In this document: piece by piece, positions 34,000 to 44,961 of the stretch
How the letters are laid out: the number at the start of each line of letters is the position of its first letter
Numbering within the stretch: position 1 is the first letter of the stretch
Origin: Cristatella mucedo
Lineage: Eukaryota; Bryozoa; Phylactolaemata; Cristatellidae
DNA: 64,000 bases
Direction: 5' to 3'
NCBI GenBank assembly: GCA_009760855.2
Contig: WPIO01000098.1
Coordinates: forward strand, 943,501 to 1,007,500
Program-made: the position numbers and the translations under genes
Notes under the pieces: model-generated
Databases searched by the model: none
What the model was told of the DNA's origin: nothing
Seen by the model: the letters and a program-made list of their open reading frames with translations, nothing else

Positions 34000-34361
34000 C
34001 CCGTCTTCACGTGGTGCCAAAGAGACAGGTAAACAAGCTTGGCGTAGCCAGCAGGGAAGGTGGGCTATTGAGTGCTTCAATCTGGCTGAGAGAGCTGCTG
34101 CTCAGGCGGAAGTGCTCGAGCAGGCCTGGCCTGGTTCCAAGGTCACCTGCCTACCTATTTACCACCGTCGTTGAAGTCACTTCAGTTGGCTCTGGAAGAC
34201 CCCTTTTTACGTATGTGTGTAAGAAAGAATATAAAAGACAATGTGCTACATAGTTTGGTGTCTAGGGTCGGTTGCCGCCTGTTGCCTCTACCTTTTTATG
34301 TCAGGGATATATGATTTCTTTTTTGTTCGGGCTTGTTGAAATGTTTTCATTGATAATGATT

Positions 34362-34502
34362 GCCGAGCTGGTTTGGTCCAGTGGTTAAGGTGCTCGCCCC
34401 GACCAAAGTCTAGCTGAGGTTGTGGGCTCGAGCTCCGAGGCACATGTGAAGCATCTGAATAGAGATTAAGTTATCTTGGGGTGCTATACAAATGAATTAT
34501 AC
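34362..34502 (+). mobile_element. tRNA-like SINE, family S2, with L2-type tail
   Basis: Head: GCCGAGCTGGTTTGG, A-box TGGTCCAGTGG (34,374-34,384) and B-box-like GGCTCGAGCTCC (34,425-34,436). The tail is GTGAAGCATCTGAATAGAG...GGGTGCTATACAAATG. The flanks ATAATGATT (34,353-34,361) and ATAATCATT (34,503-34,511) look like a 9-bp target duplication with one change. Other M1 copies have a single ATAATCATT or close variant there, supporting insertion into a pre-existing M1. Confidence 0.8.
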
Positions 34503-34989
34503 ATAATCATTAACACGTAGTCGCACTCACGACCATTCATTTTGGTACTCTAGAAGGAGAAAGAGGACCCATCAGACTGACGGTAGGAAAACGGGGAGCT
34601 TCAGCTTATTCCAAGCTGTATTTGAAGTTGTCATTCGCCTTTCACGAAAGACTTGATAATAGCTGAGTCATATCTGAGGTGGCTAGGATTTATATTAAGT
34701 ATAGCATCCGGTGGTTTGACGTAATGACGGCAGTCTTTCACGTTTGCTCAAAGTCCAGTCTAAACTAAGCGACGACACAAAAGTCAATTAACAGCAGGCG
34801 ATCAAATACGATGTTGAATTTTAATCTAACGTTGTACAGTAGCCTGGCGTAGTCGCTAAGACTGACTCGGGAAAATGGCAGCCTCTTAAATGTGTATCTG
34901 CCTGTTTATGCTATTTCAGAGTTCGGAGCAAGCTATGCTCTCCTTATGTGCTGTAAGATCTTTTGACTTCAAAGAGCTTGCAAGTTATC

Positions 34990-36237
34990 GTCACAATTCA
35001 ATTTATTCAGCATCCATTGTCTTGTGCTCCTTGCTCTCTGCTCCCTGCACCTCCTCCTTGCTTGGTGCGTCTGTATCTCCGTCGGTAACTAAACAAAGAC
35101 GCAGAAAATACTTGGGTGTTACGCAGGAGAGTTTTGCATAGCACACTAAAAGCCTTATTGGCTTGCAGTATGAGCTCGGTAGCCAGCAGACTTCACCTTC
35201 AACATTCTGCTCAAAGACCGTTGGCGACGGAAGCTTTAGCGCTGCAGGTTGTACACGGCGGATCTCACTACCACAATTCGCACGCAATGACAACGACATC
35301 AGCTATCCTGCTGTCGACTATGGCTCATTCTTTTCAGCGGTCCTGAGCTGCTACTTCCATGCTGCTCACTACCTTAACTGCTCTCCTGAGTGCTATGCTT
35401 CCGACTTTCTCTTTGTTGCGTGAGACGAAGTTTGTTGGCTACCGAATGCATACCGAAAGCCGCTAAGGATTTGAGTAAGCTGTACACAACTGTTCTCTGA
35501 AACTCCCACATAGTCTTATGGTTTGGCAGAGTTACAGATTGAGAATCATCTTATGCACTAACAAGAAGTTGGGTAGTCTAACAGAGTTAGGATAGCATTT
35601 AAACTAGCGAGTATCATGGAAGTAGCAGCTCAGTACTTCTAGAAAGGATCAGACAAAGTCTGCAGCAGGAGAGCATTTGTCTTGTGCAGAGAATCCTTGA
35701 AGCCAGTTCCATTGTCTTGGACCTGCAGAGCTAAAGCCTGGCCGAGGTTGACCTTATGGGTCAGTATGATACCTTTGCTCCGTATTCGTTGATTCACCGG
35801 CAGCAAGCTTAGCTCTTTTAATAAAAGAGACATGGTGTCGAACTGCTGGGACTTGAAAACTAGCCTTGCACCCATTTTCACAGCTATTAGCAGCAGCCTA
35901 GGTGTTTTCTCAGTGGCCCAGAAACACGACAATTAAAATAATCAACCCAAGACAGAATTAAGCAGCTAGATAATTTTTTGCAAGCCATCATTGAAGACAG
36001 CTTCTTACCTTAGATAGGAATCAGATGTAAGTGCTAGCTGTAAGAGCAGTCTTCTGAATGAAGCTGTTAAATTTTACGCAGTGGTCAAATCGTTAAATAA
36101 ATTTCGACCAATTTGTGGTGGTCACCCATTAGCATCACCTACAAGAATAGCTAAGCCTTCAAAATCCAGCCGCACACTTAAAGTGTCCTATGGACAGCAG
36201 CTCAATTTTTTTGTCATTAGTTTCTAGGAATTTGCCT
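34990..36237 (-). mobile_element. LINE family B, 3' half, interrupted
   Basis: The minus-strand 3' UTR begins at about 35,070 (GTTTTGCATAGCACACTAAA, TCGGTAGCCAGCAGACTTC), is broken by a plus-strand family B fragment, and resumes at about 35,545 (AACAAGAAGTTGGGTAGTC). The ORF end follows: the frame at 35,639-35,932 carries LLLKELSLLPVNQRIRSKGI on the minus strand, then finger and thumb remnants (FEGLAIL, GDAN) to 36,237. It ends at the same point as the copy at 6,235, where the minisatellite begins. Confidence 0.75.
35212..35544 (+). mobile_element. Nested plus-strand family B 3' end
   Basis: CTCAAAGACCGTTGGCGACG, GAAGCTTTAGCGCTGCAGG (the last codons), then a 3' UTR with GTGAGACGAAGTTTGTTGGC match the plus-strand family B end at 21,425-21,760. 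It splits a minus-strand copy of the same family, so its 3' UTR forms an inverted repeat with 35,150-35,210. Confidence 0.75.
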
Positions 36238-36239
36238 CT

Positions 36240-36735
36240 TGCTGGGCGCCCCTTGCTAACAGCTTTCTCCATGGATCCCCTTGTTTAGTGCCACGTGCTC
36301 AGCACCACGTGCTCTGCACAGTTTGCTCGGAGACCCTTGCTCAGCGCTCCCTGTACAGCACCCCTTTAATCATTAGCACATGCTCAGCACCCTTTGCTTA
36401 GCACCCTTTGCTAACCCCCCCCCCAAGCTGTACACCTTTCTCAGCGCCCTTTGCTATGACGGTTGCTCAGAGCTGATTGAGCTATGACTCTTACTTAGCT
36501 CACCTTCAAGCTATGACCCTGACTTAGCACCCGCTGTGTTGCGTCTCTTGCTTAGCACCCCCTTGACTATGACTTTTGTTTTGCTTAGCCTTTAAGCCAT
36601 CTGCCCAGTGCCTCCTGAGTTGTGACCCTTGCTCAGCGCCCCTAGTGCTGGGATCCATGCTCAGCACACCCTGAATTGTGACTCTTGTTTAGCGCCTTGA
36701 AAACTTTGACATTTTCTCAGCACCCCTTGTGCAGC
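36240..36735. repeat. 28-bp minisatellite, cluster 6
   Basis: Degenerate units with CACGTGCTCAGCACC, ACCCTTTGCTTAGCACC, GACCCTTGCTCAGCGCCCC and TGACTCTTGTTTAGC, plus a 10-base C run near 36,420. It lies between a family B LINE piece and the last M1 copy, as at 6,225. Confidence 0.8.
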
Positions 36736-37528
36736 ACCTCACGTGTATCATTTGACATCCTGAGTATATATGTGCGCATACCGGTCTTTACTCGACTGAG
36801 CCACATAGACAATGTGAGTGTTATGGCATGGAGTTATGTGTGGCACACCACAGGTTTTTCTTTTTTCGCTAGGCATCCGGTAGCCAACACACTTGATGTC
36901 AGGCAAACGGAGGAAGAATGTAGGAGGCCTGCCGGAGTCAGAAGAGTAGTTGAGGCAGTTAGCAACATGGGAGTGCCCGCTTATGACTGCTGGAAATGAT
37001 GAGCCTGGATTGGGGTTCAGCTCTAGTTTATACCTAGTTGGTAGTGGTCTAGCTTCAAACACTTATAAGTGGATAAAAAACGTATAGCCATGGTCCAATG
37101 TTCGAAACTCCATGCAAATGTTAAGTGAGTTAATAGAGAATACATTTTCATTGTTTAGGCTAGCGAGTGTTTCATGCAGCCGCTGCAGCATTTATCTTCT
37201 CAATATTTCTGCTTGCAGCTCGGTGCTGATTCTGCATGTATCAGTGTAAAAGCAGTGCTGTACGCACGTATGTATGCGTATTTGCACGGATTTGTGTGTG
37301 TACACAAATTGGTTTCACCAACTGTACACCTAGAGAGTCAAGATGACTGTGTTGATTTGTCCGGGAGAGCAGTGTATGGCTCACTTGCTCAAAGCGTGAT
37401 CGGCTATCAATTTGACTTCGGCAGCCCGCAGACTTTATATCAAGCTGCAGACACAAGTAAAAAAGCACGAGTTAGTCAGCACAGAGAAAGGGGAGGGTTT
37501 ATTCCATCGCTTTCCTTTCCACTTGTCC
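36735..37528. repeat. Composite module M1, copy 6, running into the GCT satellite
   Basis: Landmarks in order: CATCCTGAGTATATATGTGC, GGCATCCGGTAGCCAACAC, GGAGGCCTGCCGGAGTC, GCGAGTGTTTCATGCAGCC, GCTTGCAGCTCGGTGCTG, a TGTATGCGTATTTGC tract, CTAGAGAGTCAAGATGAC and CAGACACAAGTAAAAAAGC. Instead of continuing to the GAGAGCTGCTGCT segment of other copies, it passes through about 45 bp of unique sequence into the GCT-rich satellite. Confidence 0.7.
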
Positions 37529-37691
37529 TCCAGCTGCTCTGCCAGCTACAGCTTTAGCTGCTGCTCCAGCTGCAGCTTCAACTGCTACTTCACCTGCTGC
37601 TTTAGCTGCTGCTTCACCTGCTGCTTCACCTGCTGCTTTAGCTGCTGCTTCACCTGCTGCTTTAGCTGCTGCTTCACCTGATGCTTTAGTT

Positions 37692-38185
37692 GCCGCTGCC
37701 CCCAGCCGCTGCCCCCAGCCGCTGCCCCCAGCCGCTGCCCCCAGCCGCTGCCCCCAGCCGCTGCCCCCCAGCCGCTGCCCCCAGCCGCTGCCCCCAGCCG
37801 CTGCCCCCAGCCGCTGCCCCCAGCCGCTGCCCCCAGCCGCTGCCCCCAGCCGCTGCCCCCCCCCAGCCGCTGCCCCCAGCCGCTGCCCCCAGCCGCTGCC
37901 CCCAGCCGCTGCCCCCAGCCGCTGCCCCCAGCCGCTGCCCCCAGCCGCTGCCCCCAGCCGCTCCCCCCCCCGCCGCTGCCCCCAGCCGCTGCCCCCAGCC
38001 GCTGCCCCCAGCCGCTGCCCCCAGCCGCTGCCCCAGCCGCTGCCCCCAGCCGCTGCCCCCAGCCGCTGCCCCCAGCCGCTGCCCCCAGCCGCTGCCCCCA
38101 GCCGCTGCCCCCAGCCGCTGCCCCCAGCCGCTGCCCCCAGCCGCTGCCCCAAGCCGCTGCCCCAAGCCGCTGCCCCAAGCCGCTG
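37692..38185. repeat. 13-bp CCGCTGCCCCCAG block
   Basis: About 37-38 tandem copies of a 13-bp unit with occasional 12- or 14-bp variants and C runs up to about 8. Because 13 is not a multiple of three and the unit contains no stop, several frames on both strands read through it (frames of 197 to 254 codons). The minus strand has a GGGGG run every 13 bp. Confidence 0.95.
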
Positions 38186-40749
38186 CTTTAGCTGCTGCTT
38201 TAGCCACTGCTTTAGCTGCTCCTTCAACTGCTGCTTCACTTGCTGCTTTAGCAGCTGCTGCACCTGCTTCTCCAGCTCCTGCTTCAGCAGCTATTTTAAC
38301 AGCTACCCACATGCTGCTTCAGCTGGAGCTCCATCTGCTGCTTCAGCTGCAGCTTCCACTGCTGCTCCCGCTGCTCCACTAGCTCCTGCTTAACCAGCTC
38401 CTCAAGCTCCTGCTGCACCTTCTGGTCCAGATGCTGCTCCAGCTGCTTCTTCAGCGGCTGCTTAGACTGCTGCTCTAGCTGCTTCAGCTGCTGCTGCTTC
38501 AGCGGCTGCTCCAGCTGCTCCTTCAGCTGCTGCTGCTTAAGCCACTGCTTCAGCTGATGCTCCAACTTCTTCTTCAGCGGCTGCTTTCGTGTTGCTAAAG
38601 CTGTTGCTACAGCTGATATTCCTGCTGATGATTTCGTTGCTGCTTTAGCCGTTGCTTCAGCTTCTGTTTCAGCTGCTGCCTCAGCAGCTGCTCCAGCTGT
38701 TGCCCCACCTGCTGCTCCTGATCCTACGGTAGCTGCTGCTTTAGTAGCACCGTATGCTGCTGCTCCAGCTGCTGCTTCTGCATGAGCTTGGCCGCAGCTT
38801 TATGTGCCACTTCAGCGGCTGTTTTAGCTGGTACCCGGCGGTTGATTCTGCTACTGCTTCAACTGCTGCTTCAGCTGCTACTTCGGCTGCTACTTCAGCT
38901 GCCGCCCTGCATTTGCTTCAGCTAATGCTCGTGCTGCTGCTCCGGCTGCTGCTTTACCTCCTCTTCCAGCTGCTGCTTTAGCTGCCGCTTTAGCTGCTGC
39001 TGTAGCTGCTAAACCAGCTACTACTCTGCCTGCATCTTCAGCAATGCTTCTCCAGCTGCTGCTCCAGCTGCTGCTTCAGCTGCTGCTACTGCTGCTACTT
39101 CAGTTGCTACTTCAGCTGCTACTGATGCTGCTGCTTTGGCTGCTACTTCATATGCTGCTTCTGCTACTGCTCCAGTTTCTCCTTCTACTGCGGCTTCATC
39201 TACAGCGTTAGCTGCTGCTTCAGTTGCTTCTTCATCTGCTCTTCAGCTTTTGCTCTAGCTGTGGCTTCAGCTGTTGCTGCAACTGCTGCTACAGCTGCTC
39301 TAGCTGCTGCTGTAGCTGCTGCTCTAACTGCTGCCTAAGATGCTGTTCCAGCTGCTAAACCAACTGCAACTCAAGCTGCTGCTTTAGCTGCTGCTCCAGC
39401 AGCTCCAGCTGCCACTCAAGTTAGTCCTTAACCAGCTGCCCTAGCAGTTGCTCCAGCTGCTACTCCTGCTGCTGCTTCAGCTACTGCTCAAGCTGCTTTT
39501 ATGGCTGCCACTCCAGCTGCTGCTCCTTTAGCTTATCCTATTGGTTCTGCTACTTGGTTCTGCTACTTGGTTCTTCTACTTGGTTCTGCTCTTGGTTCTG
39601 CTGCTTCGGCTGCTGCTCCAGCTGCTGTTCCAGCTGCTGCTCAAACTGCTGCTCCAACTGCTGCTCCAACTGTTGCTCCGGCTTCTGCTTCAGCTGCTTC
39701 TTCAGCAGCTGCTTTGCCTGCTGCTTCAGCTGCTGCTCCTCTAGTTGCTGCTCCAGCTGCTACTTTAAATGCAGCTATAGCTGCTGTTGCAGCTGCTGCA
39801 CCAGCCACAGCTATAGCTACTGCTCCACCTGCTACTCCAGCAGCTACTCCAGCTGCTGCACTAGCTGCTGATCCAGCTGCTGCTCTAGCTGCTACTTCAC
39901 CTGCTGCTTCAGCTGCTACTCTAGCTGCTGCTTAAGCTGCCGCTAAAGCTGCTGCATTAGCTGCTGCTTCGACTGCCTATCCAACTGCTGCTAAACCTGC
40001 TGCTGCTCCACCTGCTGCTCAAGCAGAAGCTCCACCTGCCGCTTTTGCTGCTTCTTCATCTGCTAATCCAGCTGCTTGCTCTACTTGCTGCTCCAACAGC
40101 TGCTGAGGCTGATGCAGCTTCAGCTGCTCCTTTAGATGCTGCTTCAACTGCTGATACAGCTGCTGCTTAACTAGCTGCTGCTCCGGCTGCTGCTCCTGCT
40201 GCTGCATTGGCTGCTGGTCATGCTGCATTTGCTACTGCTGCTTCAGTAGCTGGTTTAGCTGATGCTGCTTCAGCTGCTGCTCCGGCTTCTGATTGAGCTG
40301 CTGCTTCAACAGCTGCTCCAGCTGCTGCTGGCTCAGCAGCTGCTTTAGCTGCTGCTGCAGCTGCTTCTCTACCTTCAGCTTCAGCAGCAGCTTAAGCAGC
40401 TCCGCCAGCAGCTGCTCCAGCTGCTGCTTCAACTGCTGCTTCAGCTGCTGATCATGCTGCCGCTTTAGCTGCTGCACCTGCAGCTATTTTTGCTGCTGCT
40501 ACTGCTGCTGCTTTAACTGGTGCTTTAGCTGCTGCTTCTACTGTTACTCCAGCAGCTGCTTCGGCTGCTGCTGCAGCTGCTTCCTCACCCACTGCTGCCC
40601 CTGCTGCAGCTGCTTCTTCAGCCGATGCCTTAGCTGCTCCTTCAACTGCTGCTCCAGCTGCTGCTTTAGCTGCTGCATTAACCACTGCTTCAGCAGCATT
40701 TTTGGCTGCTACTCCAGCTGCTACTCTAGCTTCTGCTCCAGCAGCTGCT

Positions 40750-41030
40750 CCAGCTGCTCCTTCAGCTGCTCCTTCTGGTGCTCCTTCAGCTGCTCCTTCA
40801 GCTGCTCTTTTAGCTGCTCCTTCAGCTGCTCCTTCAGCTGCTCCTTCAGCTGCTCCTTCAGCTGCTCCTTCAGCTGCTCCTTCAGCTGCTCCTTCAGCGG
40901 CTCCTTCAGTTGCTCCTTCAGTTGCTCCTTCAGTTGCTTTTTCAGTTGCTCCTTCAGTTGCTCCTTCAGTTGCTCCTTCAGTTGCTCCTTCAGTTGCTCC
41001 TTCAGTAGCTCCTTCAGTTGCTCCATCTAA
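40750..41030. repeat. 12-bp GCTGCTCCTTCA block
   Basis: About 23 near-identical copies of GCTGCTCCTTCA. The later ones carry GTTGCTCCTTCA, a variant that has itself spread through eight or more adjacent copies. This shows local homogenisation. The overlapping frames (repeats of AAPS on plus, and LKEQ or TEGA on minus) follow from the unit. Confidence 0.9.
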
Positions 41031-42380
41031 TACTCTAGCTGCTGCTTCAGCACATGCTCCAGCTGCTGCTTTGCCCACAGCTTCAGCTGCTGCTTCAGCC
41101 GCTGTTTTGGCTGGCGCTCCAGGTGCTAGTTTAGGTGCTGCTTGAGCTACTACTCCTGTTGCTGCTCCAGCCGCTGCATCAGCAGCTGCTTCACCTGCAG
41201 CTCCAGCTGCTGCTCAAGATTCTACTCCAGCTGCTACTTAAGCTGCTGCAACAGCTGCTGCAACAGCTGCTTCTGCAGCTGTTGTTCCTGTTCTGGCTGC
41301 TGCTCCTGGCTTTTGCTTTAGCTGCTGCTCCACGCGCTCCTTAGGCTGGTGCTGCAGTTGATGCTTTAGCTGCAGCTCTAGCTGGGGCACCAGATGCTTC
41401 TCCAACTAGTTCTTTAGCAGCGGATCTAGCTGCTATTGTAGCTGTTGCATCAGCTGCTGCTCCACCAGCTGCTTTAGCAGCAGCTCCAGCTGCTGGTCCA
41501 GCCGCCGATCCAGCTGCTAATTTAGCTACGGCTTCAGCTGCGGCTTCAACTGCCTATACAGCTGCTTCTAAACCGCTGCTTCTCCAGCAGCAGCTCCGGA
41601 TGCTGCTTCAGCTGCTGTATCACCTTCTACTTTAGCTGCTGCTTCAGCTGCTATACCCATTCCTGCTCTGTTGCACCAGCTTCTGCTTTACCTGCTGCTG
41701 CAGCCCCGGCTGCAGCTGCTGCTGGAGCTGCTGCTCCCCCTGCTGCTCCAGCTGCTGCTCCAGCTGCTGCTCCAGCTGCTGCTATAGCTGCTGCTTCAGC
41801 TGTTGCTCCAGCTGCTGCTCCTGAACTGCTCCTGAGCTGCTGCTGCTGCTCTGAAGCAGCTGCTTCAGCTAGAGCTCCAGCAGCTGCTTCAGCTAGAGCT
41901 CCAGCTGCTTTTTTAGCGACTGGCTCAGCTTCTATTTAGGCTGCTGCGCCAGCTGCTGCTATAGCTGGTGCTGCAGCTACTGCTTCAGCTGCTGCTTTAG
42001 CTGCTTCTTCTTTTTCTTTTTCTGCTCCAGCTTTTCCAGCTGCTGCTTCACCAGCAGCCATAACTGCTGCTCCAGGTGCTGCTTTGGCTGCTTCTTCAGC
42101 TGCTGCTACAGCTTCTGCTTCATGTGCTGCTTCAGCTGCTGCTCGCGCTACAGCTTTAGCTGCTGCTGTAGCTTCTGCCCCCCTTCCCGGCTGCTTGTAA
42201 AGTTTCTGGTTCAGCTGCTGCTTCTGCTGCTTCTTCAGCTATTGCTGCAGCTGCTGCAACCGCAGGTGTTCCAGCTGCTGCTTTAGCTGCTGCTTTAGCT
42301 GCCTCTGTAAGAAGTCCTTTAGCTGCCGGTCCGGCTGCTGCTAGCGCTGCTTGTGTAGCCGCTGCTTCAGCTGCTGATTC

Positions 42381-42423
42381 AGCTGCTGATCCAGCTGCTG
42401 TAGCAGCAGCTGGATCAGCAGCT
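42381..42423. repeat. Perfect palindrome, 20-bp arms
   Basis: The arm AGCTGCTGATCCAGCTGCTG (42,381-42,400) is followed by TAG and by its exact reverse complement (42,404-42,423). It can form a strong hairpin or cruciform. It lies at the left edge of the TAA-repeat island. Confidence 0.95.
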
Positions 42424-42424
42424 A

Positions 42425-42532
42425 AACTGCAAGTAGAAACTAACTGCGATATCTAATAATAATAATAATAATAATAATAACTAATAATAATAATGTTATT
42501 ATTAATATTATAACTAATAATAACTGCAAGTA
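42425..42532. repeat. TAA-repeat island flanked by an 11-bp direct repeat
   Basis: AACTGCAAGTA occurs at 42,425-42,435 and again at 42,522-42,532. Between the copies is 86 bp of TAATAA-rich sequence that lacks the GCT unit. A direct repeat around foreign sequence resembles an insertion footprint. The AT-rich triplets recall the ATT tails of family A retroposons in reverse orientation, but no tail core is visible. Confidence 0.85.
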
Positions 42533-42534
42533 CA

Positions 42535-42563
42535 GGAACTGCAGCTGATCCAGCTGCAGTTCC
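42535..42563. repeat. Perfect palindrome, 13-bp arms
   Basis: GGAACTGCAGCTG (42,535-42,547), spacer ATC, then CAGCTGCAGTTCC (42,551-42,563). It lies at the right edge of the TAA-repeat island. Confidence 0.95.
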
Positions 42564-44043
42564 AGCTGCTGCTTCAGGTGCTGCTTCAGCTGCTTTTTCT
42601 AGCAGCTGCTCCAGCTGCTGCTGCAACTGCTACTCGACCTGGTGCTTCAGCTAATCATTTAGCTGCTGCTCCAGTGGCCGCCTAAGCTGTTGCTTCAGCT
42701 GCAACTCTAGTGGCTGCTTCAGCTGCTACTGCAGCTGCCGCTGCAGCTGCTGCTTCAGCTGCTGCTTTAGCTACTGCTCCAGCTGCTACTCCACTTGCTG
42801 CATCTCCTGCTGATGCTTAGCTGCTGCTTCAGCTGCTGCTGCAGCTGCGGCTTTCACTGCTGCTTCAGGTGCTGCTTAAGCATCTGCTAAAGCAGCTGAT
42901 TTAGCTGCTGCATCAACAGCTGCTCCAGCTGCTGCTGCTTCACCAGTTCCTCCAGCTGCGGCCCCAGCTGCAGCTTCAGCTGCTGCTTCAGCTGCTGCTC
43001 CTGCGACTGCTTTAGCTGCTTAATCAGCCGCTTCATCAGCAAAGGATCTGCTTCAGGAGCTGTTTTGGCTGCTGCTCCAGCATCAGCTTCACCTGTTGCG
43101 TTACCTGCTCCACCAACCACTACTCCAGCTTCTGCTCCAACTGCAGCTGCCACTTCTACTACTTCAACTTCACTTCTACTGCTTCTTCAACTGCCTATCT
43201 AGCTGCTGCTCCAGCTGCTGCTATAGCTGCTAATCCTGCTGCTTCTTAGGCAGCTGCTCTAGCTCCATCTGCTGTTGCTGTTCTTGCTGCTGCTTTAGCG
43301 TCTGCCCCAGCATCGGATTTAGCTGCTGCTTAAACAGCTACTCCAGCTGCTGCTGCTTCAGCAGCTTTTTTCTCCTTTAGGTGCTGCTCCAGCTTCTTTT
43401 CTAACTTTTGCATCACCAGAAAGTTAAACAGCTTATCCATTTGCTGCTCCAACTGCTGCTTTAGCTGCTACTTCAGCTCCTGCCGAAGCTGCTGCTCCCG
43501 CAGCTGCTGATCACGCTACTGCTCCTGCTGCTGCTTTAGCTGCCGCTCAAGCTGCTGCTTCACCTGCTGCTTTAGCTGCTCCTCCGGCTGCTGCTCCAGC
43601 TGCAGCTCCAGCTGCTGTTCTAGCTGTTTCTCTAGCTAGTATCCAGCTGCTCGTCCAGCTGCTACTACATCTGCTGCTTTAGGTGCTGCTCCAGCTGCTT
43701 CTTTACCCTCTGCTTTAGCTGCGGCTTCTGCAGCGTTTGTGGCTGGTGCTCCAGTTGCTGCTTTAGCTGCTGCTCCAGCTGCTATACCAGCTGCTGATCC
43801 AGCTGAAAATCCAGCTGCGGCTCCAGTTGCTGCTTCTGCTGCTGCTTTAGCTGCTGCTGCAGATGCAGCTCTAGCTGCCCCTCTAACTGCTACTCTAGCT
43901 GTTGCTTCAGCTGCTGCTCTGGCCGCTGCTGTCGCCGCTGCTACAGCTTTTGCTTTAGCTGCACTTTTCGCCGGTGCTCCGTCTGCTACTTACGCTGCTG
44001 TTTCAACTGCTGCTAGAGCTGTTGCTTCGCTTGCTTGCTATTC

Positions 44044-44175
<132 letters not shown>

Positions 44176-44961
44176 CTACTGATGCACCAGCTGCCGCTTC
44201 AGCTGCAGCATTAGCTGCTGCTTCAGCTGCTGCTTTAGCTGCAGCTCCAGCTGCTTGTCCAGCTGCTACTGTAGCTGTTGCTTCAGTAGCAGCTCCAGCT
44301 GCTGCTTTACCTGCAGGTAAGACTGTTGCTTCAGCTGCTGCTTCAACTGCTTTTCCAGCTGCTGCTAGAGCTGCTGTTCCAGCTGCTGCTACAGCTTCTG
44401 CACCAGCTGCTGCTTTAGTCGCTTTACCAGCTACTACTTCTGCTGCTGCTTCAGCTGCTGCTCAAGCTGCTGCTCCATGTGCTCCTTTAGCTGCTACTTG
44501 ACGTGCTGCCCTAGATGCATCTCCAGCTGCTGCTTTAGCTGCTGCTGCAACTGCTGCTCCTGCTGCTGCTTCTGCTTCAGCTGCTGCCTAAGCTCCTGCT
44601 GAAGCTGGTGCTTCAACTGCTGCTTCAACTGCCGATCCAGCAGCAGCTAACAAGCTGGTTCTCCAGCTGCTGCTCCAGCTGCTGCATTAGGTGCTCCTTT
44701 AGCTGCTCCTTCAACTGCTACTCCAGCAGCTGCTTTGGCGGCTGCTGCAGCTGCTGCTGTACCTTTTTCTTCTGCTGCTGCTGCTGCTGCTGTAGCACTT
44801 ACTGCGTTTGCTCCTTCTCCAGCTGCTTCTTGATCTGCTTCTCTAGGTGCTGTAGTTGCTGCTACTGCTGCTGCTTTAGCGGCTGCTGCAAATGCTGTTC
44901 TAGCAGTTTCTTCAGCTGCTGTTCCAGCAGCAGCTTTAGCTGCTCCTCTAACTGGTACTCT

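Larger units (their letters stand above)
33440..34905. repeat. Composite module M1, copy 5
   Basis: Landmarks in order: GGCATTTCTAGATGAG, GTTTTTCATGCAGTCACTGC, TACTTGTAGATCCCTATCG, a TGCATGTATG tract, CAGAGTCTGAAAGACTATG, then a CCCT microsatellite, AAGAGACAGGTAAACAAGC, GAGAGCTGCTGCTCAGGCGG, GTTGAAGTCACTTCAGTTGG, an S2 SINE, GGTAGGAAAACGGGGAGC and GGAAAATGGCAGCCTC. Nearly full length compared with copy 1. Confidence 0.75.

Noticed and set aside
33653-34253. Serine-proline-leucine and glycine-arginine-glutamate frames
   Set aside because: They are translations of the CCCT microsatellite.
37499-38382. Overlapping frames of 197-254 codons on both strands
   Set aside because: They are created by a 13-bp unit without stops; long frames on both strands across the same repeat cannot all be genes.
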